A stretch of 64,000 nt of DNA, from assembly GCA_947179485.1 (NCBI GenBank), contig OX359247.1:30852801-30916800 (forward strand), in the 5' to 3' direction. Numbering within the stretch: position 1 is the first letter of the stretch; each line of letters starts with the position of its first letter. The position numbers and the translations under genes are program-made. Below, piece by piece: positions 36,427-47,716 of this stretch. This DNA comes from Allacma fusca. Taxonomy: Eukaryota > Arthropoda > Collembola > Symphypleona > Sminthuridae. The notes under the pieces were generated by a model, which was not told the DNA's origin, ran no database searches, and saw nothing but the letters and a program-made list of their open reading frames with translations.

Positions 36427-39400
36427 CTGGAGAAGAACCTTAACTTTGGGTGGTTTCTTCTCTGGAAGTGATGATAGATTGAGTTCATTGCCGCTATCTA
36501 AACGTTCTAAAGGATTCTTTAAACACCACTCAGGAGCATGCCACCACAATTTATGAGATGATAGTTCAGAAGGAAACAGTCCTCTAGAGATGCAGTCAGC
36601 TGGATTTTCAACTCCTCCTACATGGCGCAAATGAGCGCGAGGAAACGATTTATGGATTGTAGACACACGAATGGCTACGAAGGTTTTCAATTCAGATGGT
36701 GAGGCGGCAATCCAGGCTAGCACTATAGTCGAGTCAGTCCACACATGTACGCTATGAATAGATATAGGCAAGTACTTACTCACTGTGTTAACAAGTTCCA
36801 CAAGCAACACAGCTCCACAAAGTTCTAAGCGCGGAAGTGTTTCCTTTTTCAGGGGGGCAACGCGGGTCTTCGACATGAGAAGATGAACCTGAGTATCCTG
36901 ACTAAGCGTTGACTTCAAGTATACGACGGCTCCAAAAGCTCTTTCGGAAGCGTCACAGAACCCTAGAATCTCAACCTTGTCAGCGTTAGGGAGGACGGCT
37001 AAACGAGGTAAGTGAACATTTCCTACATAATGGAATTGTTGTTGAATTTGATTCCATTCTTCCATGACGTGCGGAGGTAGTTGACAGTCCCAATAAATTT
37101 TAAGTTCCCATAACCCTTGCATCAGGATCTTCAATTTGATCGTTACAGGTGCCAACCATCCCAGTGGATCAAAGACACGAGCGATTTCATCTAGCACCTG
37201 TATCTTAGTGAGTGCTGCCGCATCTTGATTAAAAATGTTTTTTGAGTAGAAGAACTCATCTAAACCAGGATTCCAGTTAATTCTAAGTGTCTTCATTGAA
37301 TCTTGTGAGGTGAACTCAAAAGGCATTTTATTTTCTCTTAACTCGTCAGGTAATGCTGAAAGAATACTGGGATGAATCGACGTCCACTTACGTAACTCGA
37401 TTTTCCCCCGTGTGAATAACTCCAGGAGCTGAGATTGAAGATGAAGAGCCTTACTGATGTCGAATTCGCCAGTAATTAAGTCATCCATATAGAGGAGACG
37501 CAACGTGACCGCAGCAGCTTCCGGTTGGTTATTTAGTTCATCCATAGCTAATTGTTGTAAGGATCGAGTTGCAAGAAATGCTGATGCGGCTTGTCCTTGT
37601 GTGACTACAGTAAGTCTCCAATCCTCCAGGGGTGATGTAGGATCTTGTCTCCAAATGATACGCTGAAGATCCCTGTCATCAGGATGAACAGAAAATTGCC
37701 CATACATTTGTTTTGCGTCTGCAGTGAATACTACAGTCCAGATCCTAAATCTTAAAAGGTGAGCAATAAGATCATCTTGTACTTTAGGACCAATGAGCAT
37801 GTTTTCATTAAGGCTGGTGCCCGTTGATGTCTTGCAGGAAGCGTCAAATACCACTAAGTTTTGTTGTGGTACTTGACTCTTTCAGCACAGCATGATGTGG
37901 AATGTAATAGGTTGTCTTCTCTTTATTTGCTGTAGAAGGGACTTTCTCCATATGCCCCAGATAGGCATATTCCTTCACAAAGGATGTGTACATTTCTCGG
38001 CGTTTCGGATTGGCTGCCATCTTCTTTTCCATCAACATCCATCGTTTAACAGCAGTCAGTCGGGAGTTACCGAGATCTCTGAAATCCTTCTTTATGGGTT
38101 GTCTGACCTGTTACCTTCCGTCTTGTAGTCTCTGATGAGTAGACTGAAAGTGATTTTCAGCTTCTAAATCTTCCGTACTGAAGGTCCTTTCTTCTGGTAG
38201 GCTTTCAAGCTCCCAGAATCTGCGGACTAAATCATGGAGTTCACAACAAACATGGAATGACGTGACATTAGCTACCTGGTGTGAACTGAAACTGCCAGCA
38301 ATGACCCAACCCAGCTCAGTATCAGCGGCTGTTGGAAATCCAGGAGGATCCTGTACCTTCGGTTAGGGCTGATGTAGTTGCATAAATACATCAGTTCCAA
38401 GAAGAATGTCAACTGGTTTGGAATCATAAAAGAATGGATCAGCTAATTTTAAAACTAGTACGTACTCAAAGTATCCTTTGGGGCAACTAGCTCCAGGTAT
38501 ACTTCCAGTCACTTTTTTTACAGTAAGTGCTTGGAATCTCGTCTTGAATTTGTAAATTCGAGAAGAAAGCTCAACCACGACGATTTTCTTTGAAGAACCA
38601 AGAGAAGTGGCTGCTAATCCAGATATAAAGACGTTGGTAGAGGCAGTCTTGAGTCCCAGACGCTGAACACAACTTTCTGAGATGAAGTTAGACTCGGATC
38701 CAGAGTCCAATAGTGCACGAACTAAGTGGGGTGACCCTTTGCTGTCCAGAATGTTGACCACGGCAGTAGGTAACAGGACCTGGGAGCAAGAAGGAAAGGT
38801 GGAAGGGTTTGATGCATGAAGCGAAATAGCTTTCTCTACATCACTTGACTCTAGATTGTGAATCAATGTGAAGCATAGTGTGATGACGACGGTTACATTT
38901 TTTACAGGAACTCTTGGACGGACACGAGTTACTAACATGACCGTGCTGGAGACAATTAAAGCAGAGACCCTTACTTTTCAAGGCATCGGATCTTTCTTTG
39001 GAGGTAAGTTTGACAAACTCTTGGCATTTGAAGACAGGGTGAGCTGATTGATTACACACCCTACATTTAGATTCAGAGGAGTGATGACTTTTAGTTTTAG
39101 TTTCAGGTTTCGACTGAGAATTTGAAGATTGTTTTGAAGGGTTCGTAAGGGAGCAAGAGGATTTAGACTTAGAGGAGTTGGGGAGTGAACAACAACGGTT
39201 TTCGAGAAATTCTGTGAAATCGAAGAGGGTAGCAATGAGAGGACGGAGAAACAGGAGCCACTGCCGCTTCGTCTCCGGGTCGAGCTTCTCACTGATGACG
39301 TAAATGAGTATATGATCCCACTTGTTGGTCTCAACTTTAATTACGTGTAAGGCTTGGACGCATTCTCGAGTTGTATCCAGCATCTTACGGAGTCCAGGTC

Positions 39401-40124
39401 CGGACTCCTCCTTCAGTATGGGCTGAATCATCAGCCGGTGTATGTGGGAAAGAATGATGTCCGCTTTCTTATGGTACCGCGATTTAAGCAACTTCCACGC
39501 TTCGTTGTAGTAGCTGTTGGTAATCGTTAGGTGCTTGATGAGTCAGCACCATTCTTCAGCGATGACTTCAAATATTGGAGTTTTTGGGAGTCAGGGAGAT
39601 GGGAGCGATTATGGACAGCAGCGACAAATAAATCATGAAATGAATTCCAATTTTCTAACTCACCGCTAAATGATGGGACCTCCAGATCTGGAAGCTTCAC
39701 CTTAACCTTCGTTGTATTTGGGGCGGCGGAAGGCTTCAGCATCTCCAGCTGCTCTAGGAGATCACGGTGTCGATCATACATTACGTTGTACTCTTGGTTC
39801 TGGGCATCTTCGGTGGCTGCATCTGCCAGAAAAGGAAAGAGATGTTCGTGGATGGTCTCAATTTGGGTCCAGTAGTTGTTAAGGCTGCTGAGAAGAGCAT
39901 CGTGACGAACTTGCGACAATTTGGCATTGTTCTGATTGTTTAAGTCTGTCTCTATTTTCGTGAACTTGCCTTTAATGGCCTTTTGAGATCCTCGCAAGGA
40001 TTTTTCTGATGCAGCACACATGACTAACTAGGCACTATTCTAACTGGAGAAATTGCCTAACGATCTTTTTTGCTATAAGTTTATACTGGAACACTGTGAA
40101 CGTGGAGTTCCGACAATTCACACA

Positions 40125-40142
40125 ATCCGGTTCGAAGGACCA
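40125..40142 (-). other. Primer-binding site of the BEL/Pao fossil
   Basis: On the minus strand TGGTCCTTCGAACCGGAT lies 1 bp inside the 5' LTR. It has the form of a tRNA 3' end complement (TGG start, TTCGAA of the T-loop). Confidence 0.75.
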
Positions 40143-40143
40143 A

Positions 40144-40876
40144 TGTTTGTGCCGTACTGATGGCAAATTTATGTATAAAAGATTTTATAGGAAATGTATA
40201 AAGAAATGCTAGTTATGTGAGTATGGGTATGATAGGTGACTTGGGGTAAATTAAGAGCAGTTTCGATTATTAACAGTAAGTAGCCAATTTAATGAAACTT
40301 CACTATTATTTAGGTTAGAATTAGATAGAGCCAGGGTTGGCAAAAAACCGGATTTTATTAATAAAGGCCAAACCAGTGGCAAGAAATGGCAACAACCGGT
40401 TTTTATTGGATAGTGGATTTATTTGGATAATATTAATTTTGGCCATCTTGTACCAACCTATACAACAGGTCCAGGCCGGTTAGAACCGATTTTAACCAAT
40501 AAAGACCAGGTCATTTCTGGCCATTTGACAACCCTGTGTTCATGCATGCCTAATTTTAACCAAGCCAGTGGTACATTTTTGTTAAAACCGGTTTTTATTG
40601 GAAAGCGGTGTTATTTGGATAATATAATTTTTTACCATTTTATACCAACGCATACAAAAGGTCCAAGCCAGTTAGAACCGGATTTTAACCAATATTGACC
40701 AGGCCATTTCTTGCCACTTGCCAACCCTGGATAGAGCTCTTTCTAGTAAGAGTCACAAAATCACACTGCCCGTTTTTAGGCAAAAACTGAATTTAAACCC
40801 AATAGTTACTTTTCCAAATACAGTATAAGGTCTCGACCTTTGGAAAAGAACAAGGGATTGGTTTTGGAGGGTAACA
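40144..40876 (-). repeat. BEL/Pao 5' LTR with MITE insertion
   Basis: It is the same LTR as 36100-36426, enlarged by a hAT MITE (40333-40729) and its 8-bp target duplication. The LTR starts TGTTACCCTCC on the minus strand. Confidence 0.9.
40333..40729. mobile_element. hAT MITE, copy 2 (397 bp), inside an LTR
   Basis: The TIRs read CAGGGTTGGCAA at both ends. The 8-bp target duplication GATAGAGC is perfect (40325-40332 and 40730-40737), and the empty site is visible in the other LTR. The element is a dimer: 40333-40536 is a monomer ending in its own ccctg, followed by a second unit 40537-40729 lacking its left end. It inserted after the BEL/Pao element. Confidence 0.95.
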
Positions 40877-41308
40877 GAACATAAATGCTAGAATGATAAA
40901 GTTCAAGGAAGATAAGGAGCTGGGTTGAAAAGTATAACTCATTTCAACAATGATGATTAGAATAATTTACTCCAAACTCGGTTAAATCTTGGTGAAAACA
41001 CAGGACAATGGTACTAAAACTTATATTTAAGCTTGGTCCAATTATTATGACAAGGTCATTACTCCCAAATTAGCAAGAAAAGGGAGTCCTTTTTCTTCAA
41101 CACGAAAAAAGCGATGGCCCGAAAAGAATCTTTTGAAGTGAGGGAAAAATTCAAGGACTACTTTAATTCGGAAGAAGGCAGTGTGCATTGGCAGAGAAAT
41201 TACGTACTTCGTGGATATGAATGAATTAAAAAATATTTTTTGTCTATTTTAGATAAAATATTACACATTAATTTTAATCCACAAGCTTCAACATTATGGA
41301 TTTATGCA

Positions 41309-44300
41309 ATAGATAGATAGATAGATTTATTAAAGGTCCATTTGGCCTTAGCCCTTACAACCCGCTTATTATCGCATTAATTACAAAAAAGCGTATAGTT
41401 TTAATTAGAGTAAATGAATTGTGCATTGTTTAAGGAAGTAGAATATATTGAAAAACATTACTAAGTGTTGTGGTGTAGGTGAAAAAGGTTCCCTGCTATA
41501 ACAAGGGCCGTCAAAAACCTACACGTCTTTCTCCATTACACTTCATTGTTGTACTACTTATTCATCAAGTACCAGATAGGACATTGTAGATAATTATTTA
41601 TAGAGTACGGGTATATCAGATGTATTAGCTGCGAGAGAATATACAAGTACATTTAAATTGGTTTACAAATATATTAGTGCCTCCAAGTCGTGAGTTATTG
41701 TTATACGTGTATCAGCCCGCCAACAGCCCCAGCCTTACGACATCCCTGCTTATTTGTCTGGTACCCGCCCATGAGGTTGGTACCATTTGTCGAAGGCTAT
41801 TGATGGGCTGCTACCCGAACACTTCCTTTCGGCTTACATGTTTTGTACCAATCTCAAGGGTGGGTGCAACTGTACTTCGAATAAGTTTCTAATACCTTCC
41901 CAGCTTCAAGTACCATTTCCATTTTTACTGCGTCCTTCCAGAATAGATAGGCTCGTTTTGTTCGGCTCTGGTCATCTTCAATCTCATGAGTGGGTACAAC
42001 CTGACGGTTCCGTTGGTCAGTGTACTTTCTGCTTCACTTTATGTTGCATTTCTTAGTTTGATTGCTTCCTTCCAAAATAGGTATGCTCGATTTATGCAAC
42101 CTGGCTCCTTGTTGTCCGCATCGAGGAAGAATTGTATAAAGTTCCGTTGATTTAGGTTACTGGCCTCTGGGAAGTGTTTTGACCGGATGTTGTTGTAGAT
42201 TTCGCATTCACACATTATGTGGAAACAATCTTCTGGTTCTTTGAGACATGAACAAATAACATCATTCGGTCGGCAGTTAGGCTTCCATTTGTACATTATT
42301 GCCTTTAGATTTATGCTTCTGCTTTGAACATTTACTCTTGGTTTGTTAAGTCTTAAGTTCTGAATGAACTTAATAAGTGTCCAGCTATATCCTCTTCTGT
42401 AAAAGGTTTCAGTCCATACGTGAGATTTCAGATCTATGTATTGAGGATTTTCTGTTCTGAGCATATCTTCGACATCCTTGTTTGTGGTATTAAGATTTAT
42501 CTTTTCCCATAATTTGGTGCTTTTTGTTTGGAGGTATTCTTTGGATAATTTTGTGAATTCATCTTCTAGGTTTATGGATTTAAACAGTTCCTTCCATTGT
42601 GTGGTGTTGTGTTGTTCTTTTTCTGAGGTTAACTGAAGTTGGTAGCACTCCTTGGCCGTTGTTGTTGCATACTCTGAGATAATTGAGTTGTACATGGTTG
42701 TAGTTACCACTTTTACGATAAGTGCTCGCATTGATGTACTACCAGTTTCAAGTCTTAGAACGTGTCCTGGAGTGAGGTTACATGTCCCTGTGACTCTTCG
42801 GAGAAATTTAGTCTGGATTCTTTCGATTTCTCCTACAAAGTCCATGCCCCATATTGGAAAACCGTAAAGCGGAACTGTAATAGCTAGGGCATTAAAGAGT
42901 CTCATGATGATCTCTATGTTGTTTAATTTTGTTGATTTGATAGTGTTCAGCAGTACCTCCACAGCGGCCTTGGTTTTTATTAGGACTTTTCGATAGTGGT
43001 GTATAAATCTTCCGTTTCGGTGGAACTCTACTCCTAGATATCGATAGGTGTTGACGATTTCTATCTTTTTTCCTTCATAGAAGAATTCCATGAGCATTAA
43101 TTTGTTCTTTTTTGTAGGGACTGGACCTTTTCCAAATATGACGACCTTTGTTTTGTCCAGATTGATAATCAGATCATTTCTAATGAAGAATCTACTAAGT
43201 ATCCCAATCTGTGTTTGTAGGTCTTCTGGGGTGTCTGCTGTTAAAACAATATCGTCGGCGTAGAGCAGGATGGTTACTTCTGTAGTGAGTAGTTTTGCTC
43301 CTCTGACGTTGGATTTGGCAAATATTTCAGTGATTTCATCGATGAATAGTTTAAATAACGTCGGACTGAGCGTTTCTACTTGTAGTACTCCGTTCAAAAT
43401 GTCCATGAAGTTAGTGTAGCCCGTAGTTGTTTGTATCTTGACCTTTGCTTGACTGTATATCTCCTGTATTTTCTCCAGGAGGTAAGCAGGTATCCCTGTA
43501 CTGTTCAGCCTTTCCCATAGCCGATTCCTCCGAATTGAGTCGAAAGCCTTTGACAAGTCCACAAACAAGCAGTACAGCTTCTTCTTGTTGGCCAGTGCGT
43601 TCTGGAATAGCGTATTTAGTACAATAAGGTGGTCTACGCAGCTCCTTCGTTTTCTGTATGCCGCTTGGGATTCTGATAATATGTTGTTATTCTCAATCCA
43701 GGTGTGGAGTCGGTTTGATAGAAGTATGGTGAACAGCTTTACTATTGTGTTTACTAAGGAGATTGGTCTGTAGTTACCAGGGGAGTTTTTGTCGCCTTTC
43801 TTGTATATTGGCGCTATGATGATTTCCCCCCATTTCTGGGGTATGGAGTCTAAGAGACAGTTGTTCAGGCACTCTAATGGGCACGGTTGAATTTCTTGTG
43901 GTAGGTATTTCCAGACTTCGTTAGGTATTCCGTCGGTACCCGGGCTTTTGTTGTTCGATAGCTTCTTCATTGCCCCACTTAGTTCGTATAAGGTATATGG
44001 GATATATTCCGAGGACCGATTTTTGGTGAGCGGGCTTTTTACTCCTTCGAATAACTTTCTGTAATGGTCTTCCCAAATCTCATTTGTTATTGGGTTGCTT
44101 GCATTGCTTCTTCTCGTATTATCCCTGAAGACATTTAAACTTTTCCAGAAGTCTGTTGAGTTCTTTGAGGAGATTATATTATTTCGTAGTACTTCGTAAT
44201 GATTGTGTTTTGCTTTTCTGGTACATTCCTTATATTGGTTTCTAGCGTTGACGTAGTTTAGTATATGTTGGTTATTGCCCGAGTCTTTCCTTAATATTTT

Positions 44301-45430
44301 CAGATTGTTGTTACATTTCTTTTTTTAGAGTTCTACATTCTTGGTTAAACCATGTTGGCGCGATATTTCGATTTCCGCCAAGCCGTCTTACTACCTGTAG
44401 TCCACTTTGCTGTGCGCATTTGTATAGTTCCTTTGTTAGTTCTTCGATGTCGCCACTTACTCTCGTTTTGATGTCTTCATGGTTAGCTTTTATTATGTTT
44501 ACGAAGTTTTGTTTCCGGTCGGAGTTCCAACTGATCCTGTTGATGAGGATGCCTTTGGTCTCGGATGTTATCTTCTGCTCTCTTAATAGTAGGATTGGCA
44601 AATGAACCGATTCGTGAGTTTTTAACACCTCGAAGTCTTGTACCTTTTTCATGGCTTCGTTGTCGGTCAAACATAGATCAATTGTAGATTTACCATTTGC
44701 AGATAAATATGTGTAGTCGCCATCAGTCTGATTCTGTTCTTCCGTTAATTATTGTTAGTTCATGGCTTTTTATCTGTGGATTTATTTTCTTTCCTCTACG
44801 ATTTGTTACACTGTCTCTTGATCTTTGGTTGGATTGTATTCGTTTATTAGTAACTGGTATATTATCTGGTTGAGCAGTGCTTATTCTCGCGTTTAGATCT
44901 CCCATTAGGATGACATTTCTGTTGGTTATGTTGCATAGGAAGTCCACTACTAACTCATCGCTTCCTTGTTGCGGTTGAAAATATGTAAAATATATGGTGA
45001 GCTTATTGTCTTCTTCTATTCTTAATTCTACGTAGTTATTACTGCTAAAAATTATTTTTGAGAATTTTAAAATTTCTGTCCTAACGCCGACAAGCGTGCC
45101 TCCACTTGGTCTCCCGCCTTTAGTGTTAAATGTTGCACTCACAGTTGTGCATTTGTAATTATCTAGTAGCTTCTCAGCTATCGGGTTGTCCTTTGTCCAA
45201 GTTTCGGCGAGACAAAATATGTTTGGTTTAATATGATTTAAAAATTAGTAATTAAAGAAAGGTTTCTCTTGATTCCATTGACGTTCCAAAATAAAATTCT
45301 TGCTGCGATTGTAGTAGGTTGCGGGCGGCCGGTTTTTCAAAAGGTGCGATCATCGGTTTTGGGGGGTTCGTCTGGTTTTCCATCTCTGTAGAGAATTCCT
45401 CCCTTGGCCTCCAAATGAACGCTTATGCAA
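41309..45430 (-). mobile_element. 5'-truncated LINE (non-LTR retrotransposon)
   Basis: The element runs on the minus strand. ORF2 starts near 45383, endonuclease text (ILFWNVNGIK, LMGDLNARIS) lies at about 45300-44723, a linker at 44670-44311, and RT plus C-terminus at 43970-42039. The tail is AATAAA (41332-41327, minus) followed by (CTAT)n at 41327-41309, a usual LINE ending. No ORF1 is seen, so it is 5' truncated, and ORF2 is broken by frameshifts in the first half. It is related to the complete LINE at 57048-61752 but uses a different tail repeat. It may be a composite, because a diverged copy of the ORF2 end lies at about 41925-41980. Confidence 0.85.
42039..43970 (-). pseudogene. LINE ORF2, reverse transcriptase and C-terminal part
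   Basis: The frame is open for 643 codons and lacks the endonuclease half, which lies upstream in other frames (44311-45383). RT motifs in order are NNKSPGTDGIPNEVW, SQAAYRKRRSCVDHL, FVDLSKAFDSIRR (motif A), GVLQVETLSPTLF (motif B), LLYADDIVLTAD (active site) and YRYLGVEF. Motif B has valine where almost all LINEs have glycine (GVLQG). The C-terminus has the CSCLKEPEDCFHIMCEC cysteine-histidine motif. Because upstream frames are broken, no full ORF2 protein can be made. Confidence 0.85.
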
Positions 45431-45513
45431 TTAAACGGCTTCTAAATAAATATCTATAATAGCTTTTAACAGTTTTGTCATATATACTCTAGTTATTATT
45501 TTTATACGTCACT

Positions 45514-46018
45514 TTAACTTAGCAAATCCTTTTCAATAGTGTAGATAAGATCAAAAAATCTAAACTGAAGGTGGGAGGCACTACTTTCATCCCGGGCACT
45601 AATCTTCCTTAGTTTGGCTGCAATGGTATTACCAAAAAGCTCAAAATCGTTCTTCGCCGGTTCTGTAGCCTTCAACATTGTAACCATTTCTTGCTCGAAG
45701 TCAGTCATCGTCCTCTTCTGCTGTAAATAATAATTTTATCGGGTTTAACTTTGTTAAGGGACCAGAGAACTTTATTGGAACTGTACATACTGCTAAACAG
45801 TCATGAAATGTAACACTAGTCTGAATAATTAAATCACCTTCGATTTTTCATGAGTACAGCCTTTAGCAGTACCCTGGTTTGAGGAAAAATCATCACCAGA
45901 ATTCGGTGAGGGCGTTGTGTTGACTTGAATTTCGCCTTTGATGTTGAACAGCACTTCCACCTCAGACGTCTCCGGATCCTTCTCATCGTTCAAATCATCA
46001 GACACGTTGCTAATTGTG
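45514..46018 (-). pseudogene. BESS-like C-terminal exons of an unknown regulator
   Basis: Two minus-strand exons fit: 46018-45838 and about 45722-45514, joined at an AAG-GTGATT donor and a TTTACAG acceptor in phase 0. The last exon encodes DFELFGNTIAAKLRKISARD and then an amphipathic helix, resembling the BESS-type end of MADF/Myb-like proteins. The upstream exon is acidic and Ser/Pro-rich, with no MADF domain found before it. Harbinger transposons carry a Myb/MADF-like second gene, and Harbinger transposase pieces lie 4 kb away on the opposite strand. It may therefore belong to the same broken element; a host gene fragment is the alternative. Confidence 0.4.
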
Positions 46019-47008
46019 CTAAATGTAATTGTAAATATTTTACTAAATACTCGTATGTATTGAAAAGGATCTGCATTTTTAAGTTTGATTACACGAGAGC
46101 TCAAGGGCAAGGTAATGTCGTACCTTAAAAACTCCACGGCACTCAACATTCCAGCAAACATTCTGTTTGTCGCATTAGAGTCTGATAAATTGGATACGAG
46201 CTTAATTAAGAATTGGATCAATAAGTGTCATCAGCCAGTTCTACGGCTTCACAGCCTTCTCCCCGATTCTTGAACCGGTAAAGAAAACAGTAAAAAAGAC
46301 GATAATTTATACAGAAGTATTACTCCTTCCCCACGATGAACAGAATCATTTCTCCCCATTAGATTATACAAGTCACAAAACATTTTATTATACCGTTTTA
46401 TAGCAAACCTAAAGTATTAATGTATATTTGTGTTTGAGTTCAGTGTCAACGTCAATGATTTTAGAACGTGATTTTAACTAAGCAATTGCTTTAGACAATT
46501 TTTTGACGCTTATTTGTAGAAAATGTTGTGTTCAGAACGGGTTCATGGAGTTGGCCCACAAAGTGAGTAAACGGCTTTAGTGTTTATGTCCCGACAAGTT
46601 TACTCAACAAACTTAATATTACACAACAATGAATCCTCAAGACACTTACTACGAAAAGAGCGTTTATGATGGATTCATAAAGAAATAACATAATATATGC
46701 GGTAATAAAAGTTGGACCGTGTTTGTCTCTTGGCAGAAGAAACTGCACAATGACTCGTAAATACTGTAACAACTGCTACTGGATTTTATAATTGATGTTA
46801 CTACAGGACGCAATTATCTCAAGAAATTGTCGTATGTAGTAGATTCTTAACCAAACAATTACGAATTAACAAATGTTCAAGCACTGCGCCAGAAAATAAC
46901 TATTCCTCTCGAAACTCTTCTACTATGCAGTCATTGGATCCAATTGGGATGTGCCATTTTCGGCAAAAAAAGAACTTTCGCGAGAAGTTGTAACAAACAA
47001 TACTATTA
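46019..47008. other. No gene seen
   Basis: Short open frames on both strands (for example 46085-46273 +) have no domain. Confidence 0.35.
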
Positions 47009-47227
47009 GATGAGCCGGACGTGGATCTTACTACAACGCAAAGTATTATTACATTACATTCCTTAATTCAGGACCGGCAAATGACACCAGTAAATGACTT
47101 CAAGCACAAGTATGCTTGGTACATGTCAACGTGCATTTTGGACAATCCAGATCCATTCCTGAATGTTGTCAAGTTTGCGTTAATGAGGTTGTACAGACAT
47201 GCCTGTTATCTGCAGACCAAATTTTAA
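47009..47227 (+). other. Possible coding exon, unassigned
   Basis: After a possible acceptor (ctattag) the plus strand stays open to a TAA at 47225-47227. The predicted text is protein-like (DEPDVDLTTTQS, then an aromatic- and Leu-rich end). No family is recognised. It could be the last exon of a lost gene. Confidence 0.25.
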
Positions 47228-47708
47228 GATTCAGTCATTACAACATTGATATCTGCTTCCATCATTTTTTGTTTCTTGTCATGCTTGACTAGCAAAATTT
47301 TCACCGAAATAATTCTTAATTATAATTGGTTATCTATTAGCACCTTGTTCTATTTTGGATGAAGGTCACCGTTTATATTTAGTAATTTCTGTCGCATTAC
47401 TAGCCGGTTTCTAAGTGCTACATTCAGTTTAAAAAAATGTTCTCAATTATTTCACTCCCTTGTAGCCCTTATATGCTCATGAACTTCTTCTATTTTCGAG
47501 TGGACATTTTTCTTAAATTATTTCACAAAATCATACTTCTCACATATTTGAAGTAATTAATTTAAATTGTACGTATTTAGAACTTAAAAAGTGAATCTAC
47601 CGTAAACTTGCATACATTTTAATTTAACGAGTCTCCACAGAAAGGGAAGAGATAAAACATTGTTTGAACGGTTTCGAGTCTGAAATTATTTCAGTTGTTA
47701 AATAAATG
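47228..47708. other. No gene seen
   Basis: AT-rich sequence with nothing recognisable. Confidence 0.35.
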
Positions 47709-47716
47709 CAGCATTG

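Larger units (their letters stand above)
36100..40876 (-). mobile_element. BEL/Pao LTR retrotransposon fossil
   Basis: The element is 4777 bp including a 397-bp hAT MITE. Its LTRs are 36100-36426 and 40144-40876 (about 328 bp without the MITE) and differ by roughly 5% by eye, so the insertion is not recent. A primer-binding site lies beside the right LTR. Recognisable parts in minus-strand order are a gag-like region with zinc knuckles (about 40021-38841), an aspartic protease with a LLDSGSE motif (38938-38363) and a Pao-type reverse transcriptase with RNase H (37854-36304). The copy is broken in several places (about four). It interrupts a Harbinger transposase gene. Confidence 0.92.
32367..41224 (+). 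pseudogene. PIF/Harbinger transposase gene, split by insertions
   Basis: Exon 1 (32367-32551) encodes a family-typical N-terminus with YIRPIFKRSNVQGEMSLVRE and ends in HHRYLR at a GTAAGT donor. Exon 2 (35846-35959) follows a CACAG acceptor and continues RMNKETFDLIYSMIL and RPITPLEKLS, again typical of Harbinger transposases. A one-base loss near its end creates a TGA inside the expected TTMK. A C-terminal piece (about 41085-41224) reads VREKFKDYFNSEEGSVHWQ and stops at 41222. The catalytic DDE part between exon 2 and this piece is not found. A Tigger element fills intron 1, and a BEL/Pao fossil lies between exon 2 and the last piece. Without the Tigger, intron 1 would be about 126 bp, like host introns. 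The gene is dead. It could come from a transposon or a domesticated HARBI1-like gene; I favour a transposon. Confidence 0.75.

Noticed and set aside
40125-40142. tRNA-like sequence with GGTTCGAA
   Set aside because: Only the 3' end pattern is present and it lies beside an LTR, so it is a primer-binding site and not a tRNA gene.
36094-40881. Target duplication of the BEL/Pao element
   Set aside because: The five bases outside the two LTRs do not match clearly.
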